Part shown: positions 40,597 through 49,905 of the stretch, piece after piece | How the letters are laid out: each line of letters begins with the position of its first letter | Numbering within the stretch: position 1 is the first letter of the stretch | Source of the DNA: Flavobacterium ammonificans | GTDB taxonomy: Bacteria; Bacteroidota; Bacteroidia; Flavobacteriales; Flavobacteriaceae | Length of the DNA stretch: 64,000 nt | Assembly (NCBI RefSeq): GCF_020886115.1 | Contig: NZ_AP025185.1 | Coordinates: forward strand, 2,170,001-2,234,000 | Direction: 5' to 3' | Position numbers and translations under genes: made by a program | The notes under the pieces: model-generated | What the model was told of the DNA's origin: nothing | What the model saw: the letters and a program-made list of their open reading frames with translations, nothing else | Database searches by the model: none

Positions 40597-40630
40597 TTTA
40601 CATGTGTATTGGCTGCTAAAAACATGTAAA
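40597..40630 (+). promoter_or_regulatory. 9-bp inverted repeat at the glycan-locus promoter
   Basis: TTTACATGT (40597-40605) and ACATGTAAA (40622-40630) are perfect complements with a 16-nt spacer. They flank the -33 candidate TTG (40609-40611), and the right arm ends just before the -7 element at 40634. An operator for a dimeric regulator is the simplest reading. Confidence 0.5.
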
Positions 40631-40633
40631 TAG

Positions 40634-40641
40634 TATATTTG
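40634..40641 (+). promoter_or_regulatory. -7 promoter element of the acyltransferase-dapD unit
   Basis: TATATTTG with TTG 22 nt upstream (40609-40611). It lies 41 nt before the ATG at 40683. Confidence 0.6.
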
Positions 40642-40682
40642 CATTTGAAGAATTTGCCGTTATATCTAATTAAAAACCTCAA

Positions 40683-42605
40683 ATGAATTTAAAAATCCCA
40701 TATCGCCCAGATATTGATGGCTTGAGAGCAATCGCTATCATTTTAGTAATCATTTACCATGCAGGTTTTTCTTTTCTGCCGGGTGGTTTTATCGGTGTAG
40801 ATGTTTTTTTTGTTCTTTCTGGCTTTTTAATTACTTCACTTATAGATTACGAAATTAAAGAGCAAAAATTCTCATTTAAAACATTCTATTTAAGACGTAT
40901 ACGTCGAATTATTCCCGTATTGGTATTTGTTATGTTAGTTGTTACAATACCCGCTAGTTTTATTTTATTTTCAAATAATTTAGAAGCTTACTCTAGAACA
41001 CTTATTCACACTATGATTAGTACAAATAATTTTCATTTGTATGTCAATTCTGGAGATTATTTTTCCGAAAACTCTGATTTAATTCCATTTCTTCATACTT
41101 GGTCACTTTCAATTGAAGAACAATTTTATTTTATATTTCCATTATTGCTTCTTTTTCTTCACAAAAAATTAAGTTTAAATGTTCGACTGCTATTTCTAAT
41201 TTTACTTTTTGTCTTTGGATTGTTATTTTCAATATACCAAACCAATGTTAATCCAAGAATGGCTTATTTTCTTCTACCTGCTCGACTTTTTGAACTTCTA
41301 ATGGGAGCATGTCTTGCGGTCTCATGGTCAAAATTACCCGAGTTAAGCAATTTTAAAAATCATTCCCTATCTATTATCGGATTAATACTGATTTTAGTCC
41401 CAGCATCTTTCCTTAATAAGTCTAGTTTGTTTCCCGGATTAAATGCATTTTTACCTTGTTTAGGCACAACTTTTTTAATTTTTTCGGGTAAAAACGAAGA
41501 AAAAAGAGGTGTAGTAAATATGTTAATTCAAAATAAACTATTTGTTTTTGTCGGCTTGATATCCTATTCCTTGTACCTGTGGCACTGGCCCGTTTTTGTA
41601 CTAATAAAATATTTAGGGATTGATTTCAGTACAACAATTAAACTTTTAGCACTTGTTTTGATATTCATTCTCTCTTTTCTTTCTTGGAAGTACGTTGAAC
41701 AACCTTTTAGAGTTCAATATACTTTCAATTTTCGAAAAACAATTCTAATCATATTAGCGCCCTCTTTGCTTACAATCGCAATTATTTATGGTGTTATTGA
41801 TGCTAAAGATGGATTTCCTGATCGATTTCAAAAACTCTCAGAATTTAATCCCAAAAAAAATTATCCAAATGTTGTCAGAAAACAATGCTTTGACAAATTT
41901 AAATTAGGTAATTGTGATGAATGTTATTTGGGAATTAAAAAAGATACTTTAGATGGATTACTAATTGGAGACTCATTTGCTAATCATACTGCAGCATTTT
42001 TAGATGTATTAGCTAAAGATGCCGGATTATATATACATGACACTGCCGCAGGGGGATATCCTTTGATGAATCGATTGAATGAAGACGGAACTCCACTTTT
42101 TTCTGAAAAATATGCAGTAGACAGAATTAATTACGCAAAAAAGTTCAAAAATATATTTATAGCTGCTAATTGGGAAAGCTTGTCTGAACAAAAAAATAAG
42201 ATGACATACTTGAATACTATAGAAACTTTGAGGAATTTGTTAAAAGACGGGAAAAAAATAATTATTTTTGACGCGTTAAGAGCTACAACAGAAATGAATC
42301 TTCATCGTGCAAAATTAGTAAAGTCAGGAATTCCTGTTAGCTTTGACGAAAGAAATTTTTCATTTAAAAAATACCAAAGACCGAAAGATTATATTATTTA
42401 TAAAATAAAAAAACTATTCCCATCAATTTTAATAATTGATTTAAATGAAATGATTTGTGAAGGAAATTATTGTAATATACAATTAAATAATACCATTGTA
42501 TACAGAAATTCAGATCACTTAAATACTAGTGGCGCAATGTTATTAGGAAAAGAATATTTATCAAAAAAAAATAACCCTTTGAAAGCATTAAATAAAACCA
42601 AATAA
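40683..42605 (+). CDS. Membrane acyltransferase with SGNH domain (OafA-like)
   Basis: 640 aa. An acyltransferase-3 domain with ten TM helices occupies about 1-370: PYRPDIDGLRAIAI, the catalytic His in IIYHAGF, and GVDVFFVLSGFLI. A periplasmic SGNH domain (about 400-630) has LLIGDSFANHTAAFL with the nucleophile Ser near 431. Its final motif reads R-N-S-D-H-L, with Asn instead of Asp three residues before the His (N609). These proteins O-acylate cell-surface polysaccharides. Head of the surface-glycan locus. The next gene begins immediately after its stop. Confidence 0.9.
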   Translation: MNLKIPYRPDIDGLRAIAIILVIIYHAGFSFLPGGFIGVDVFFVLSGFLITSLIDYEIKEQKFSFKTFYLRRIRRIIPVLVFVMLVVTIPASFILFSNNLEAYSRTLIHTMISTNNFHLYVNSGDYFSENSDLIPFLHTWSLSIEEQFYFIFPLLLLFLHKKLSLNVRLLFLILLFVFGLLFSIYQTNVNPRMAYFLLPARLFELLMGACLAVSWSKLPELSNFKNHSLSIIGLILILVPASFLNKSSLFPGLNAFLPCLGTTFLIFSGKNEEKRGVVNMLIQNKLFVFVGLISYSLYLWHWPVFVLIKYLGIDFSTTIKLLALVLIFILSFLSWKYVEQPFRVQYTFNFRKTILIILAPSLLTIAIIYGVIDAKDGFPDRFQKLSEFNPKKNYPNVVRKQCFDKFKLGNCDECYLGIKKDTLDGLLIGDSFANHTAAFLDVLAKDAGLYIHDTAAGGYPLMNRLNEDGTPLFSEKYAVDRINYAKKFKNIFIAANWESLSEQKNKMTYLNTIETLRNLLKDGKKIIIFDALRATTEMNLHRAKLVKSGIPVSFDERNFSFKKYQRPKDYIIYKIKKLFPSILIIDLNEMICEGNYCNIQLNNTIVYRNSDHLNTSGAMLLGKEYLSKKNNPLKALNKTK

Positions 42606-43421
42606 ATGAACCAATTACAAACAACAATCGAACAAGCTTGGGAAGATAGAGCTTTATTACAAGAAACTGCTACAACTGATGCCATCAGAGAAGTTATCGA
42701 ATTATTAGATGCTGGAAAATTACGTGTCGCCGAACCAAAAGGAGACGGTTGGCAAGTAAACGAATGGGTAAAGAAAGCGGTCGTAATGTATTTTCCTATT
42801 CAAAAAATGGAAACTTTGGAAGCTGGAATTTTTGAGTACCACGATAAAATGGAATTGAAAAGAGACTATGCTGAAAAAGGTGTTCGTGTTGTACCAGGAG
42901 CTTCTGCTCGTTATGGTTCTTTCATTTCAAGTGGTGTGATCATGATGCCAAGTTATGTGAATATTGGCGCCTATGTTGACGAAGGAACTATGGTGGATAC
43001 CTGGGCGACAGTAGGAAGCTGTGCTCAAATTGGTAAAGATGTTCACTTAAGCGGAGGTGTAGGAATTGGTGGGGTGTTAGAACCTTTACAAGCCGCACCA
43101 GTAATTATTGAAGACGGTGCATTTATTGGTTCACGTTGTATCGTTGTAGAAGGAGTTCACGTAGGTATAGAAGCTGTTCTTGGAGCCAATGTATGTTTAA
43201 CTGCTTCAACAAAAATTATTGACGTAACTGGAGAGAAACCAATAGAAATGAAAGGTTTTGTTCCTGCGCGTTCTGTTGTGATCCCAGGAAGTTATACCAA
43301 ACAATTTGCTGCTGGAGAATACCAAGTGCCTTGTGCTTTAATAATTGGCACTCGTAAACCTTCAACAGATTTAAAAACTTCATTGAATAATGCGTTGAGA
43401 GAATACGACGTAGCGGTTTAA
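42606..43421 (+). CDS. dapD: Tetrahydrodipicolinate N-succinyltransferase
   Basis: 271 aa. Transfers succinyl to tetrahydrodipicolinate in lysine and diaminopimelate synthesis. The left-handed beta helix has hexapeptide repeats with YVDEGTMVDTWATVGSCAQIG, HLSGGVGIGGVLEP and EDGAFIGSRCIVVEGV; N-terminal TIEQAWEDRALL and VNEWVKKAVVMYF are family-typical. No gap to the acyltransferase gene and 12 nt before a glycosyltransferase, so this core enzyme is expressed from the glycan operon. The base composition is less AT-rich than the glycosyltransferase genes around it. Confidence 0.97.
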   Translation: MNQLQTTIEQAWEDRALLQETATTDAIREVIELLDAGKLRVAEPKGDGWQVNEWVKKAVVMYFPIQKMETLEAGIFEYHDKMELKRDYAEKGVRVVPGASARYGSFISSGVIMMPSYVNIGAYVDEGTMVDTWATVGSCAQIGKDVHLSGGVGIGGVLEPLQAAPVIIEDGAFIGSRCIVVEGVHVGIEAVLGANVCLTASTKIIDVTGEKPIEMKGFVPARSVVIPGSYTKQFAAGEYQVPCALIIGTRKPSTDLKTSLNNALREYDVAV

Positions 43422-43433
43422 ATTAAAATTCAA

Positions 43434-44411
43434 ATGATTGATATTTCGATTATTATTGTAAATTACAAAAGTTGGAGCGAATTAAATAATTGCCTCCAAT
43501 CAATTATTGCTATCAATAGTGATCGATTTACATTAGAAACAATTGTCGTAGATAACGAATCTAATGATTATAAAATAAATGAATTCAAACAATTGTTTCC
43601 AACTGTTACGTTTATTGAGAATAGTGGAAACAATGGATTTGCTAATGGATGTAATTTAGGAGCCTCTATAGCTAAAGGAAAGTATTTGTTCTTTTTAAAT
43701 CCAGACACAGTAATTAACGAAGACGCCGTTTTTAAACTTTGGAAAACTTCTAATGAGAATTCTAACTATGGTATAGTTAGTTGTCGTCAGACCAATGAAA
43801 ATTATGGAAAATATACGGAAATAAGATTTTTCCCTTCATTCTTTACGCTTTTTGGATATTCAAGAGTCATTTATAGAATTGTAAATTACTTTCACCTTAA
43901 TAATAAGTTTAATTTTCACAAAGAAATCGTTTTTCCAGACTGGGTTACTGGAGCAGCAGTTTTCATTAGTAAGGAATGGTTTGCAAGTGTAAATGGATGG
44001 ACTGAAAAATACTGGTTGTATTTTGAAGACGTTGATTTGTGCAAGAAAATAAAAGAAAATAATGGAGAAATTTGTTTAATTCGAACCACAAATATATTTC
44101 ATAAACATGGTGGTTCAACCAGAATAAACATAAAGACTAAGGCGCTAACTAAAACTGAAGTACTTATTTCTAAACATGTTTATTTTAGTGAACATAAATC
44201 AGGAATAACAAAGCATTTGATTCAAAGTTTATTAGTAACCTCACTGCTATTTGAAAAATTAACCTTGGCAATACTGGGATTAATTTTCTTTTACATCCCA
44301 AAGTTAAAAGTGAATATTTTTATTTTTATTAATTTAATAAAATATTATATTAATGCAATTTCAAAAAAAACATGGATTAGCCCTCGATCAGTAAAATACT
44401 TACAAAAATAG
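43434..44411 (+). CDS. Glycosyltransferase family 2 (rhamnosyltransferase-like)
   Basis: 325 aa GT-A enzyme. N-terminal ISIIIVNYKSWSELNNCL with ETIVVDNESND and the FFLNPDTVI segment (D-x-D-like), then WVTGAAVFISKEW and the catalytic-side YWLYFEDVDLCKK. A C-terminal hydrophobic stretch (about 265-305) could anchor it to the inner membrane. It likely adds a sugar to a lipid-linked repeat unit; sugar unknown. Very AT-rich and Lys/Asn-rich like the following genes, which is usual for surface-glycan loci. Confidence 0.88.
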   Translation: MIDISIIIVNYKSWSELNNCLQSIIAINSDRFTLETIVVDNESNDYKINEFKQLFPTVTFIENSGNNGFANGCNLGASIAKGKYLFFLNPDTVINEDAVFKLWKTSNENSNYGIVSCRQTNENYGKYTEIRFFPSFFTLFGYSRVIYRIVNYFHLNNKFNFHKEIVFPDWVTGAAVFISKEWFASVNGWTEKYWLYFEDVDLCKKIKENNGEICLIRTTNIFHKHGGSTRINIKTKALTKTEVLISKHVYFSEHKSGITKHLIQSLLVTSLLFEKLTLAILGLIFFYIPKLKVNIFIFINLIKYYINAISKKTWISPRSVKYLQK

Positions 44412-44434
44412 GATGTCTATTTAGAGAAAAAACT

Positions 44435-44442
44435 TACTTTTG
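44435..44442 (+). promoter_or_regulatory. Candidate -7 element upstream of GT4 gene
   Basis: TACTTTTG, 70 nt upstream of the ATG at 44513, within the 101-nt gap between the two glycosyltransferase genes. Confidence 0.4.
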
Positions 44443-44512
44443 AATGTTTAATTAATCTATTATATAATTATCCCATTATAATTACAAAAAATCCCAATCT
44501 AAAATTTTTGAA

Positions 44513-45628
44513 ATGAATATAGGTTTTGAGGCAAAAAGAATATTTCACAACAGAACTGGTCTGGGCAATTACAGCCGTGATTTGGTGAGGATTCTTAGTC
44601 AATACTTTCCTGAAAACAAGTATTTTTTATATAATCCAATTCCAACAAACAAAAATCTTTTTAAAACAAATAATAGTAGTGTTTTTGAAAAAAAACCTAA
44701 TTCAAATTTTTATTCAAGGTTCTATAACATCTGGAGACAAAAAGGAGTTGTAAAAGATTTAGTAACCGATGAAATTATTTTGTTTCATGGACTATCCGGA
44801 GAAATACCGAGAGGACTTAAGCAAACTAAAATTAAAAGTATTGTAACCGTTCATGATCTAATTTTCATGAGATTACCCCAATTTTATCCATTTTGGGACA
44901 GGGTAATTTATTTCTATAAATTTGGAAAATCTACACGTGAAGCTGATATAGTTATCGCAATAAGCGAGCAAACTAAAATTGATTTGATTAAATATTTTAA
45001 TGTTCCATCGGATAAAATAAAAGTGATCTATCAAGGGTGTAATCCTGCTTTTAAAAAAGATTATTCAACTAAACAAAAAGAAACAGTAATTGAGAAATAC
45101 AACTTACCGGTTAATTTTATTTTAAATGTTGGTACTGTTGAATGTAGAAAGAATGTTTTATCAGCTGTCAAAGCAATAAAAGATATTGACATATCTCTTG
45201 TAATTATTGGTAATCAAACACCATACAAGAAAAAAGTTGAAGATTACATTGTAGAAAATAATATAGAACATAAAATTCTATTTCTAAATGATGTTGATGT
45301 TGAAGAATTAGCAATCATTTACCAACTCGCTACTTTATTTATTTATCCATCTTTATATGAAGGTTTTGGTATTCCAATAATAGAATCATTATACTCTAAA
45401 ACCCCCGTAATCACAACAAAAGGGGGCGTTTTTCATGAATCTGGTGGCCAAAGCACCTTATATATTGACTCAAACAATATTGAAGAGATCAAGAATTCAA
45501 TCCAACTGTTGTTAAACAATCACGAATTAAGAGCCGAAATGGCAAACAAAGGCTATGATTATGTTCAAAAATTCAATGATGAACTTATTGCTGCTAATGT
45601 TTACAATGTTTATAAATCTTTGTTGTAG
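44513..45628 (+). CDS. Glycosyltransferase family 4
   Basis: 371 aa GT-B enzyme. The N-terminal acceptor domain has FEAKRIFHNRTGLGNYSRDL and VTVHDLIFMRLPQFYP. The donor domain has FILNVGTVECRKN, ADIVIAISEQTK at the hinge, and IYPSLYEGFGIPIIES with the E-x7-E donor motif. Retaining mannosyl or other hexosyl transfer in surface-glycan synthesis is likely. Its stop overlaps the next gene's start by one base. Confidence 0.92.
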   Translation: MNIGFEAKRIFHNRTGLGNYSRDLVRILSQYFPENKYFLYNPIPTNKNLFKTNNSSVFEKKPNSNFYSRFYNIWRQKGVVKDLVTDEIILFHGLSGEIPRGLKQTKIKSIVTVHDLIFMRLPQFYPFWDRVIYFYKFGKSTREADIVIAISEQTKIDLIKYFNVPSDKIKVIYQGCNPAFKKDYSTKQKETVIEKYNLPVNFILNVGTVECRKNVLSAVKAIKDIDISLVIIGNQTPYKKKVEDYIVENNIEHKILFLNDVDVEELAIIYQLATLFIYPSLYEGFGIPIIESLYSKTPVITTKGGVFHESGGQSTLYIDSNNIEEIKNSIQLLLNNHELRAEMANKGYDYVQKFNDELIAANVYNVYKSLL

Positions 45629-46620
45629 TGAAAACTTCAAAAAAAACAGTATCTGTCATTTTGCCAAATTTTAATGGTAGAGAATTGCTTGAAGAATTTA
45701 TCCCTTCAATTATTGAGGCGCTCACCTTTTCGAATATTGAATACGAATTCATTCTTGTAGATGATCAATCGACTGATAATTCTGTTGATTATATAAAAAA
45801 TCATTTTCCTTCAATTATATTGGTTGAAAATAAAATCAACAGAGGTTTTTCTTTCACTTGCAATAGAGGGATTGAAATAGCTAAAAAAGATCTTGTTTTT
45901 TTAGTGAATTCTGATGTAAAACTTTCTATTGACTATTTTGAACAGCAATTAAAGTATTTCGAAATGAATGAGACTTTTGGAGTAATGGGACAGATCAAAA
46001 ATTATGAGAGTCTTAAAACTGAAGATCATGCTCGATTTCCAAGATTTAAAGGAGTCAAACTTAAAGCAACTAAATTTTACTACTCAACCAATTCTTCTGA
46101 AAAAGTATTCACAACCTACTTATCTGGGGCAAATGCATTAATATGTAATCAAAAATTGAAATCATTAAATGGCTTTGATGAGATATATTCTCCATTTTAT
46201 TTTGAAGATTTTGATTTAGGATTACGAGCATGGAAGATGGGATGGAAACTGTATTACGAGCATCAGTCAATTTGTTTTCATAAAGTAAGTGCTACTACTA
46301 AAAATCTAAACAAGTCAAATCTAGTTAACCGGATTTATTATAGAAATAGTTTTATATTACACGCTATCCATTTAAATGGGTTTAGAAAAAAAATATGGTA
46401 TTCTCAGTTATTTACTTCTACTCTATTGTGGCACTTAATTAAAGGAGAGTTTTGGATTATTTATAGTCTAATTGATTTCTTAAAAAACAAAAAGAAAATA
46501 CAAGAATCCATAACCAAAATAAAAAAAATACAACTTGAATTAAATATTACTATTGGTATTGATGATATTTTAAGTATTTTTAAAAATTCATTGAAAAACA
46601 AATCAATTAAATGGATTTAA
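45628..46620 (+). CDS. Glycosyltransferase family 2
   Basis: 330 aa with GTG start overlapping the GT4 stop. GT-A features: VSVILPNFNGRELLEEF, EFILVDDQSTDNSVDYI, LVFLVNSDVKL and SPFYFEDFDLGLRAWKMGW. A hydrophobic region around 255-285 (LFTSTLLWHLIKGEFWIIYSL) may be membrane-associated. It is a second GT2 of this locus, related in layout to the one at 43434. Acceptor unknown. Confidence 0.9.
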   Translation: MKTSKKTVSVILPNFNGRELLEEFIPSIIEALTFSNIEYEFILVDDQSTDNSVDYIKNHFPSIILVENKINRGFSFTCNRGIEIAKKDLVFLVNSDVKLSIDYFEQQLKYFEMNETFGVMGQIKNYESLKTEDHARFPRFKGVKLKATKFYYSTNSSEKVFTTYLSGANALICNQKLKSLNGFDEIYSPFYFEDFDLGLRAWKMGWKLYYEHQSICFHKVSATTKNLNKSNLVNRIYYRNSFILHAIHLNGFRKKIWYSQLFTSTLLWHLIKGEFWIIYSLIDFLKNKKKIQESITKIKKIQLELNITIGIDDILSIFKNSLKNKSIKWI

Positions 46621-46656
46621 TTGATTTAAATCATTTCGTAACTTAAAATGTAAATA

Positions 46657-47649
46657 ATGGCATTATCTGTAGCTATGTGTACCTATAATGGTTCAAGATT
46701 TATTAAAGATCAATTAAACAGTATCATTGAACAATCTAGACCAGTTAATGAAATTATTATTTGTGATGACTGTTCTACAGATAATACCATAGAAATCATT
46801 AATGACTATATAAATAAATATCCTGGTTTAATCCAACTGTATCAAAACAAAGAAAACCTTAGAAGCACTAAGAATTTTGAAAATGCAATTTCACATTGTA
46901 CAGGTGATTATATATTCTTAGCAGATCAGGATGATATTTGGGACTTCTATAAAGTAGAAAAAATAATTACGAAATTTGAAGCAAATGAATCTTTGGAAGG
47001 AATTTTTACTAATGGAAACTTAATTGATGATGATGGTGAAATTTTTCCAAATACTAATATGTGGGATACTTTCTATTTTTTTGAAAAAAATTTAGATAAG
47101 CCCATTGATTTATTATGTTTACTTAAACACCATGCTAATATGGTTACTGGGGCAACATTATGTATAAAAAAATCAATACGAGATATTATTTTACCATTTC
47201 CAGATTTAACAAAAAAGAAGTTTTTTCACGACGAATGGATTGCTTTAATTTTGGCCTCTAGAAATAGTTTAGACTATATTAATGAAAATCTTATCTCATA
47301 TAGAATCCATACAAGTCAACAGATTGGTATTGGAAGAAAAAAATTAGACGATGTGATAGTTCCTCATCCACACCTTATTTATACCTTACAAATTACAAAT
47401 CAATACCTACCAAATAGTTTTACACAATGTAGAAGAATTAGTCGTATTTATTATAATTGTTATAAGAAATTTAACACTCTTGCCATTTTTTATAAAGACA
47501 AAAAATCACCCGTAGATTTTAATGCAATCGCACAAGAAAACCTTAAACTTTATAACAAAGCTGAAAAAAAATTAAGAGAAAATAGCTGGTATCGCTACAA
47601 GCTTAGAAAAGTTTCAAAATTCCTATTCAGAAAGAAAAAAGTATTGTAA
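46657..47649 (+). CDS. Glycosyltransferase family 2
   Basis: 330 aa. LSVAMCTYNGSRFIKDQLNSI, EIIICDDCSTDNTIEII and DYIFLADQDDIWDFYK give the GT-A fold and metal site (DQDD). KKKFFHDEWIALIL supplies the later catalytic region. This subgroup includes rhamnosyl- and galactosyltransferases of O-antigen loci. 36 nt after the previous gene; the last glycosyltransferase of the cluster. Confidence 0.91.
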   Translation: MALSVAMCTYNGSRFIKDQLNSIIEQSRPVNEIIICDDCSTDNTIEIINDYINKYPGLIQLYQNKENLRSTKNFENAISHCTGDYIFLADQDDIWDFYKVEKIITKFEANESLEGIFTNGNLIDDDGEIFPNTNMWDTFYFFEKNLDKPIDLLCLLKHHANMVTGATLCIKKSIRDIILPFPDLTKKKFFHDEWIALILASRNSLDYINENLISYRIHTSQQIGIGRKKLDDVIVPHPHLIYTLQITNQYLPNSFTQCRRISRIYYNCYKKFNTLAIFYKDKKSPVDFNAIAQENLKLYNKAEKKLRENSWYRYKLRKVSKFLFRKKKVL

Positions 47650-47667
47650 TCTACCATTATTAAATTC

Positions 47668-49269
47668 ATGAAAAAAATCCTATTCCAATTCGTTCTATTT
47701 TTATTTTCAATTAGTTTAACTGCTCAATCAATACCTGTAGGTTCCATTGATTATATGGACGAACGTTTACGAAATGAACAACTTTTAAATTTTAATGTAG
47801 ACAACAGTTCATTTACGATAAGACCATTACTACGAAAATCTGATTCTACTCAAAACTCCCAAAAAACAAACCAATTTAATTTTAAAATTCTTCCAGTCTC
47901 TCTCGTTCAACAGTACAATTCATTACTTCCACTTGGAAGAAATGATGGGGTTATGATTCCTTCAAAAGGCTATCAAATGAAATTTAGTGCGGGATTTTTT
48001 GTGAGTTATAAAAATTTAAGTTTTCAATTTAATCCAGAATATGTAAATGCTGAGAATTTACCTTTTGAAATTTTTCCCGACTACATAAATAGTTCCGTTA
48101 GATTAAACTATATCAGATATTTAAATACCTACGACATTCCGGACAGATTAGGTTCTAGCCCCTACAAAAAAATATTTTGGGGACAGAGCGCTTTGAATTA
48201 TAGAATCGGGAAAGTGAATATTGGGATATCAAATGAAAACTTATGGTGGGGTCCAGGTAAATACAATTCTTTAATTATGAGCAATAATGCTCCAGGTTTT
48301 ATTCATTTTACTTTTAATTCAGTTAAACCTATCTCCACACCAATAGGTTCCTTTGAATGGCAACTTATCTCTGGCAGGCTTGTTGAGTCAGGCTTAGATA
48401 TTCCAGCAGAATTTTATATGGTTAATGGTGTAAACCACAAAGTTTTAAAGTCCAAAGAATGGCGCTATTTATCAGGATTAACCTTAAACTACCAACCCAA
48501 ATGGATTCCAGGTTTGTATCTTGGATTAAATAGAGTATTTCAATTATATAATAATGATTTAGGAAAAGGGTTTGCTGACTATTTCCCTGTAATTTCTCCA
48601 TTTCAAAAAAAGAATGTAACAGATGAAGATGGAAAAAATAGAGATCAAATAGCCTCACTATTTTTAAGATGGGTGTTCAAAGAGTCTAAGGCAGAGATTT
48701 ATTTTGAAAATGGTTGGAACGATCATAAACAAGATTTTTGGGATTTGCTCCAAGATCCATCACATGCTAGGGCATATACTTTTGGTTTAGGTAAAATATT
48801 TACTTTAGAATCTGGGCTAAATAAATATCTTAAATTCAATTTTGAAAATACCTTACTTCAACAAAGCGCTTCTCGAATTGCTAGACCAGCCGGAGCTTGG
48901 TACCAACATGGATCGGTATTACACGGCTATACTCATATGAGCCAAGTAATTGGAGCTGGAATAGGTCCAGGAAGTAATGCGCAAACTTTAGATATCAGTT
49001 TATGGAAAAAAACAGATGTATTCGGATTTCAAGTGGAAAGATATTCTCATAATCTTGATTTTTCTCATGATGTATATACTGATTATTCTATTGGAGAATA
49101 CAATCGCAGATGGGTAGATTTAAACTTTAATGTGTATGTATTTAAGCAAATTAAAAAATTTGGATTCAATGGACGATTTACCCATAGTGTAGTGAGAAAT
49201 TACCAATGGCAAATTCCTAATAATAAAAATAACTTCCAAATACAGTTATCACTTCAGTACCAACTGTAA
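47668..49269 (+). CDS. Capsule assembly Wzi family outer-membrane protein
   Basis: 533 aa with a signal peptide (MKKILFQFVLFLFSISLTAQ). A beta-barrel pattern of alternating aromatic residues runs through, e.g. WGQSALNYRIGKVNIGISNENLWWGPGKYN-like segment near 170, ending FQIQLSLQYQL with the aromatic-rich barrel C-terminus. The N-E-N-x-W-W-G-P-G motif is typical of Wzi-like proteins in Bacteroidota. Wzi holds capsule on the cell surface. It closes the glycan locus 18 nt after the last glycosyltransferase, suggesting that the product is capsule or exopolysaccharide. Confidence 0.88.
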   Translation: MKKILFQFVLFLFSISLTAQSIPVGSIDYMDERLRNEQLLNFNVDNSSFTIRPLLRKSDSTQNSQKTNQFNFKILPVSLVQQYNSLLPLGRNDGVMIPSKGYQMKFSAGFFVSYKNLSFQFNPEYVNAENLPFEIFPDYINSSVRLNYIRYLNTYDIPDRLGSSPYKKIFWGQSALNYRIGKVNIGISNENLWWGPGKYNSLIMSNNAPGFIHFTFNSVKPISTPIGSFEWQLISGRLVESGLDIPAEFYMVNGVNHKVLKSKEWRYLSGLTLNYQPKWIPGLYLGLNRVFQLYNNDLGKGFADYFPVISPFQKKNVTDEDGKNRDQIASLFLRWVFKESKAEIYFENGWNDHKQDFWDLLQDPSHARAYTFGLGKIFTLESGLNKYLKFNFENTLLQQSASRIARPAGAWYQHGSVLHGYTHMSQVIGAGIGPGSNAQTLDISLWKKTDVFGFQVERYSHNLDFSHDVYTDYSIGEYNRRWVDLNFNVYVFKQIKKFGFNGRFTHSVVRNYQWQIPNNKNNFQIQLSLQYQL

Positions 49270-49333
49270 ACATATTTAACATAATTGAAAAGTATTTTTA
49301 AGTTAAAACAATCTAATATATTATAATACCTTA

Positions 49334-49900
49334 ATGGACATCAATCAAGAAATCCACAACGCTTTTGAAGTTATAAAAAACGGAGGAATTATTCTTTACC
49401 CTACCGATACGGTATGGGGGATTGGTTGTGATGCTACAAATCCTGAGGCGGTAGCTAAAGTTTACCAACTCAAAAAAAGAACTGAAACCCAGAGTATGAT
49501 TTGCCTGATGAATGGTGAGAAAATGATGTACAATGTGTTCAAAGAAATTCCGGAGGTGGCATGGCAAATTTTAGATTTGTCCGAAAATCCTACGACTTTA
49601 GTTCTTGATAATCCAAGAAATGTAGCTTCTAATTTAATTGCGTCAGATCAAACCTTAGGCATACGAATTGTTAAAGAACCTTTTTGTTTCAAATTAATGG
49701 AGCGCATGAAAAAACCATTAGTTTCTACCTCAGCCAATATATCGGGGCAACCGACTCCTAAATCATTTAAAGAAATCAGTCCCGAAATTATAAAAGGTGT
49801 AGACTATGTTGTAAATTTGCACCACGAAAAAATTGCCGGTAAGCCATCTACAATTATAAAATTGACAAATGATGCACAGGTAAAAGTGATTAGAAAGTAA
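49334..49900 (+). CDS. L-threonylcarbamoyladenylate synthase (Sua5/YrdC family)
   Basis: 188 aa. Makes threonylcarbamoyl-AMP for t6A37 of ANN-decoding tRNAs. Signatures: GGIILYPTDTVWGIGCDA at the start, KVYQLKKRTETQSMICL with the K-R-T, LGIRIVKEPFC and PLVSTSANISGQPTP. Short form without a C-terminal Sua5 domain. It is immediately upstream of the inverted repeat of the GxxExxY unit (5 nt). Confidence 0.95.
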   Translation: MDINQEIHNAFEVIKNGGIILYPTDTVWGIGCDATNPEAVAKVYQLKKRTETQSMICLMNGEKMMYNVFKEIPEVAWQILDLSENPTTLVLDNPRNVASNLIASDQTLGIRIVKEPFCFKLMERMKKPLVSTSANISGQPTPKSFKEISPEIIKGVDYVVNLHHEKIAGKPSTIIKLTNDAQVKVIRK

Positions 49901-49905
49901 TTAAG

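Larger units (their letters stand above)
40283..40682. other. 400-nt intergenic region with two divergent promoters
   Basis: Very AT-rich, no ORF of note. On the left is the ruvX -7 element (40313-40320), on the right the acyltransferase promoter with a 9-bp inverted repeat (40597-40630). In the middle (about 40330-40590) I see no RNA gene or terminator. Confidence 0.55.

Noticed and set aside
40683..49269. Surface-glycan cluster as a recently acquired genomic island
   Set aside because: It is more AT-rich than the neighbours, but there is no integrase, tRNA or attachment-site repeat, and the glycosyltransferase genes are usual for the genus; composition alone is not enough.
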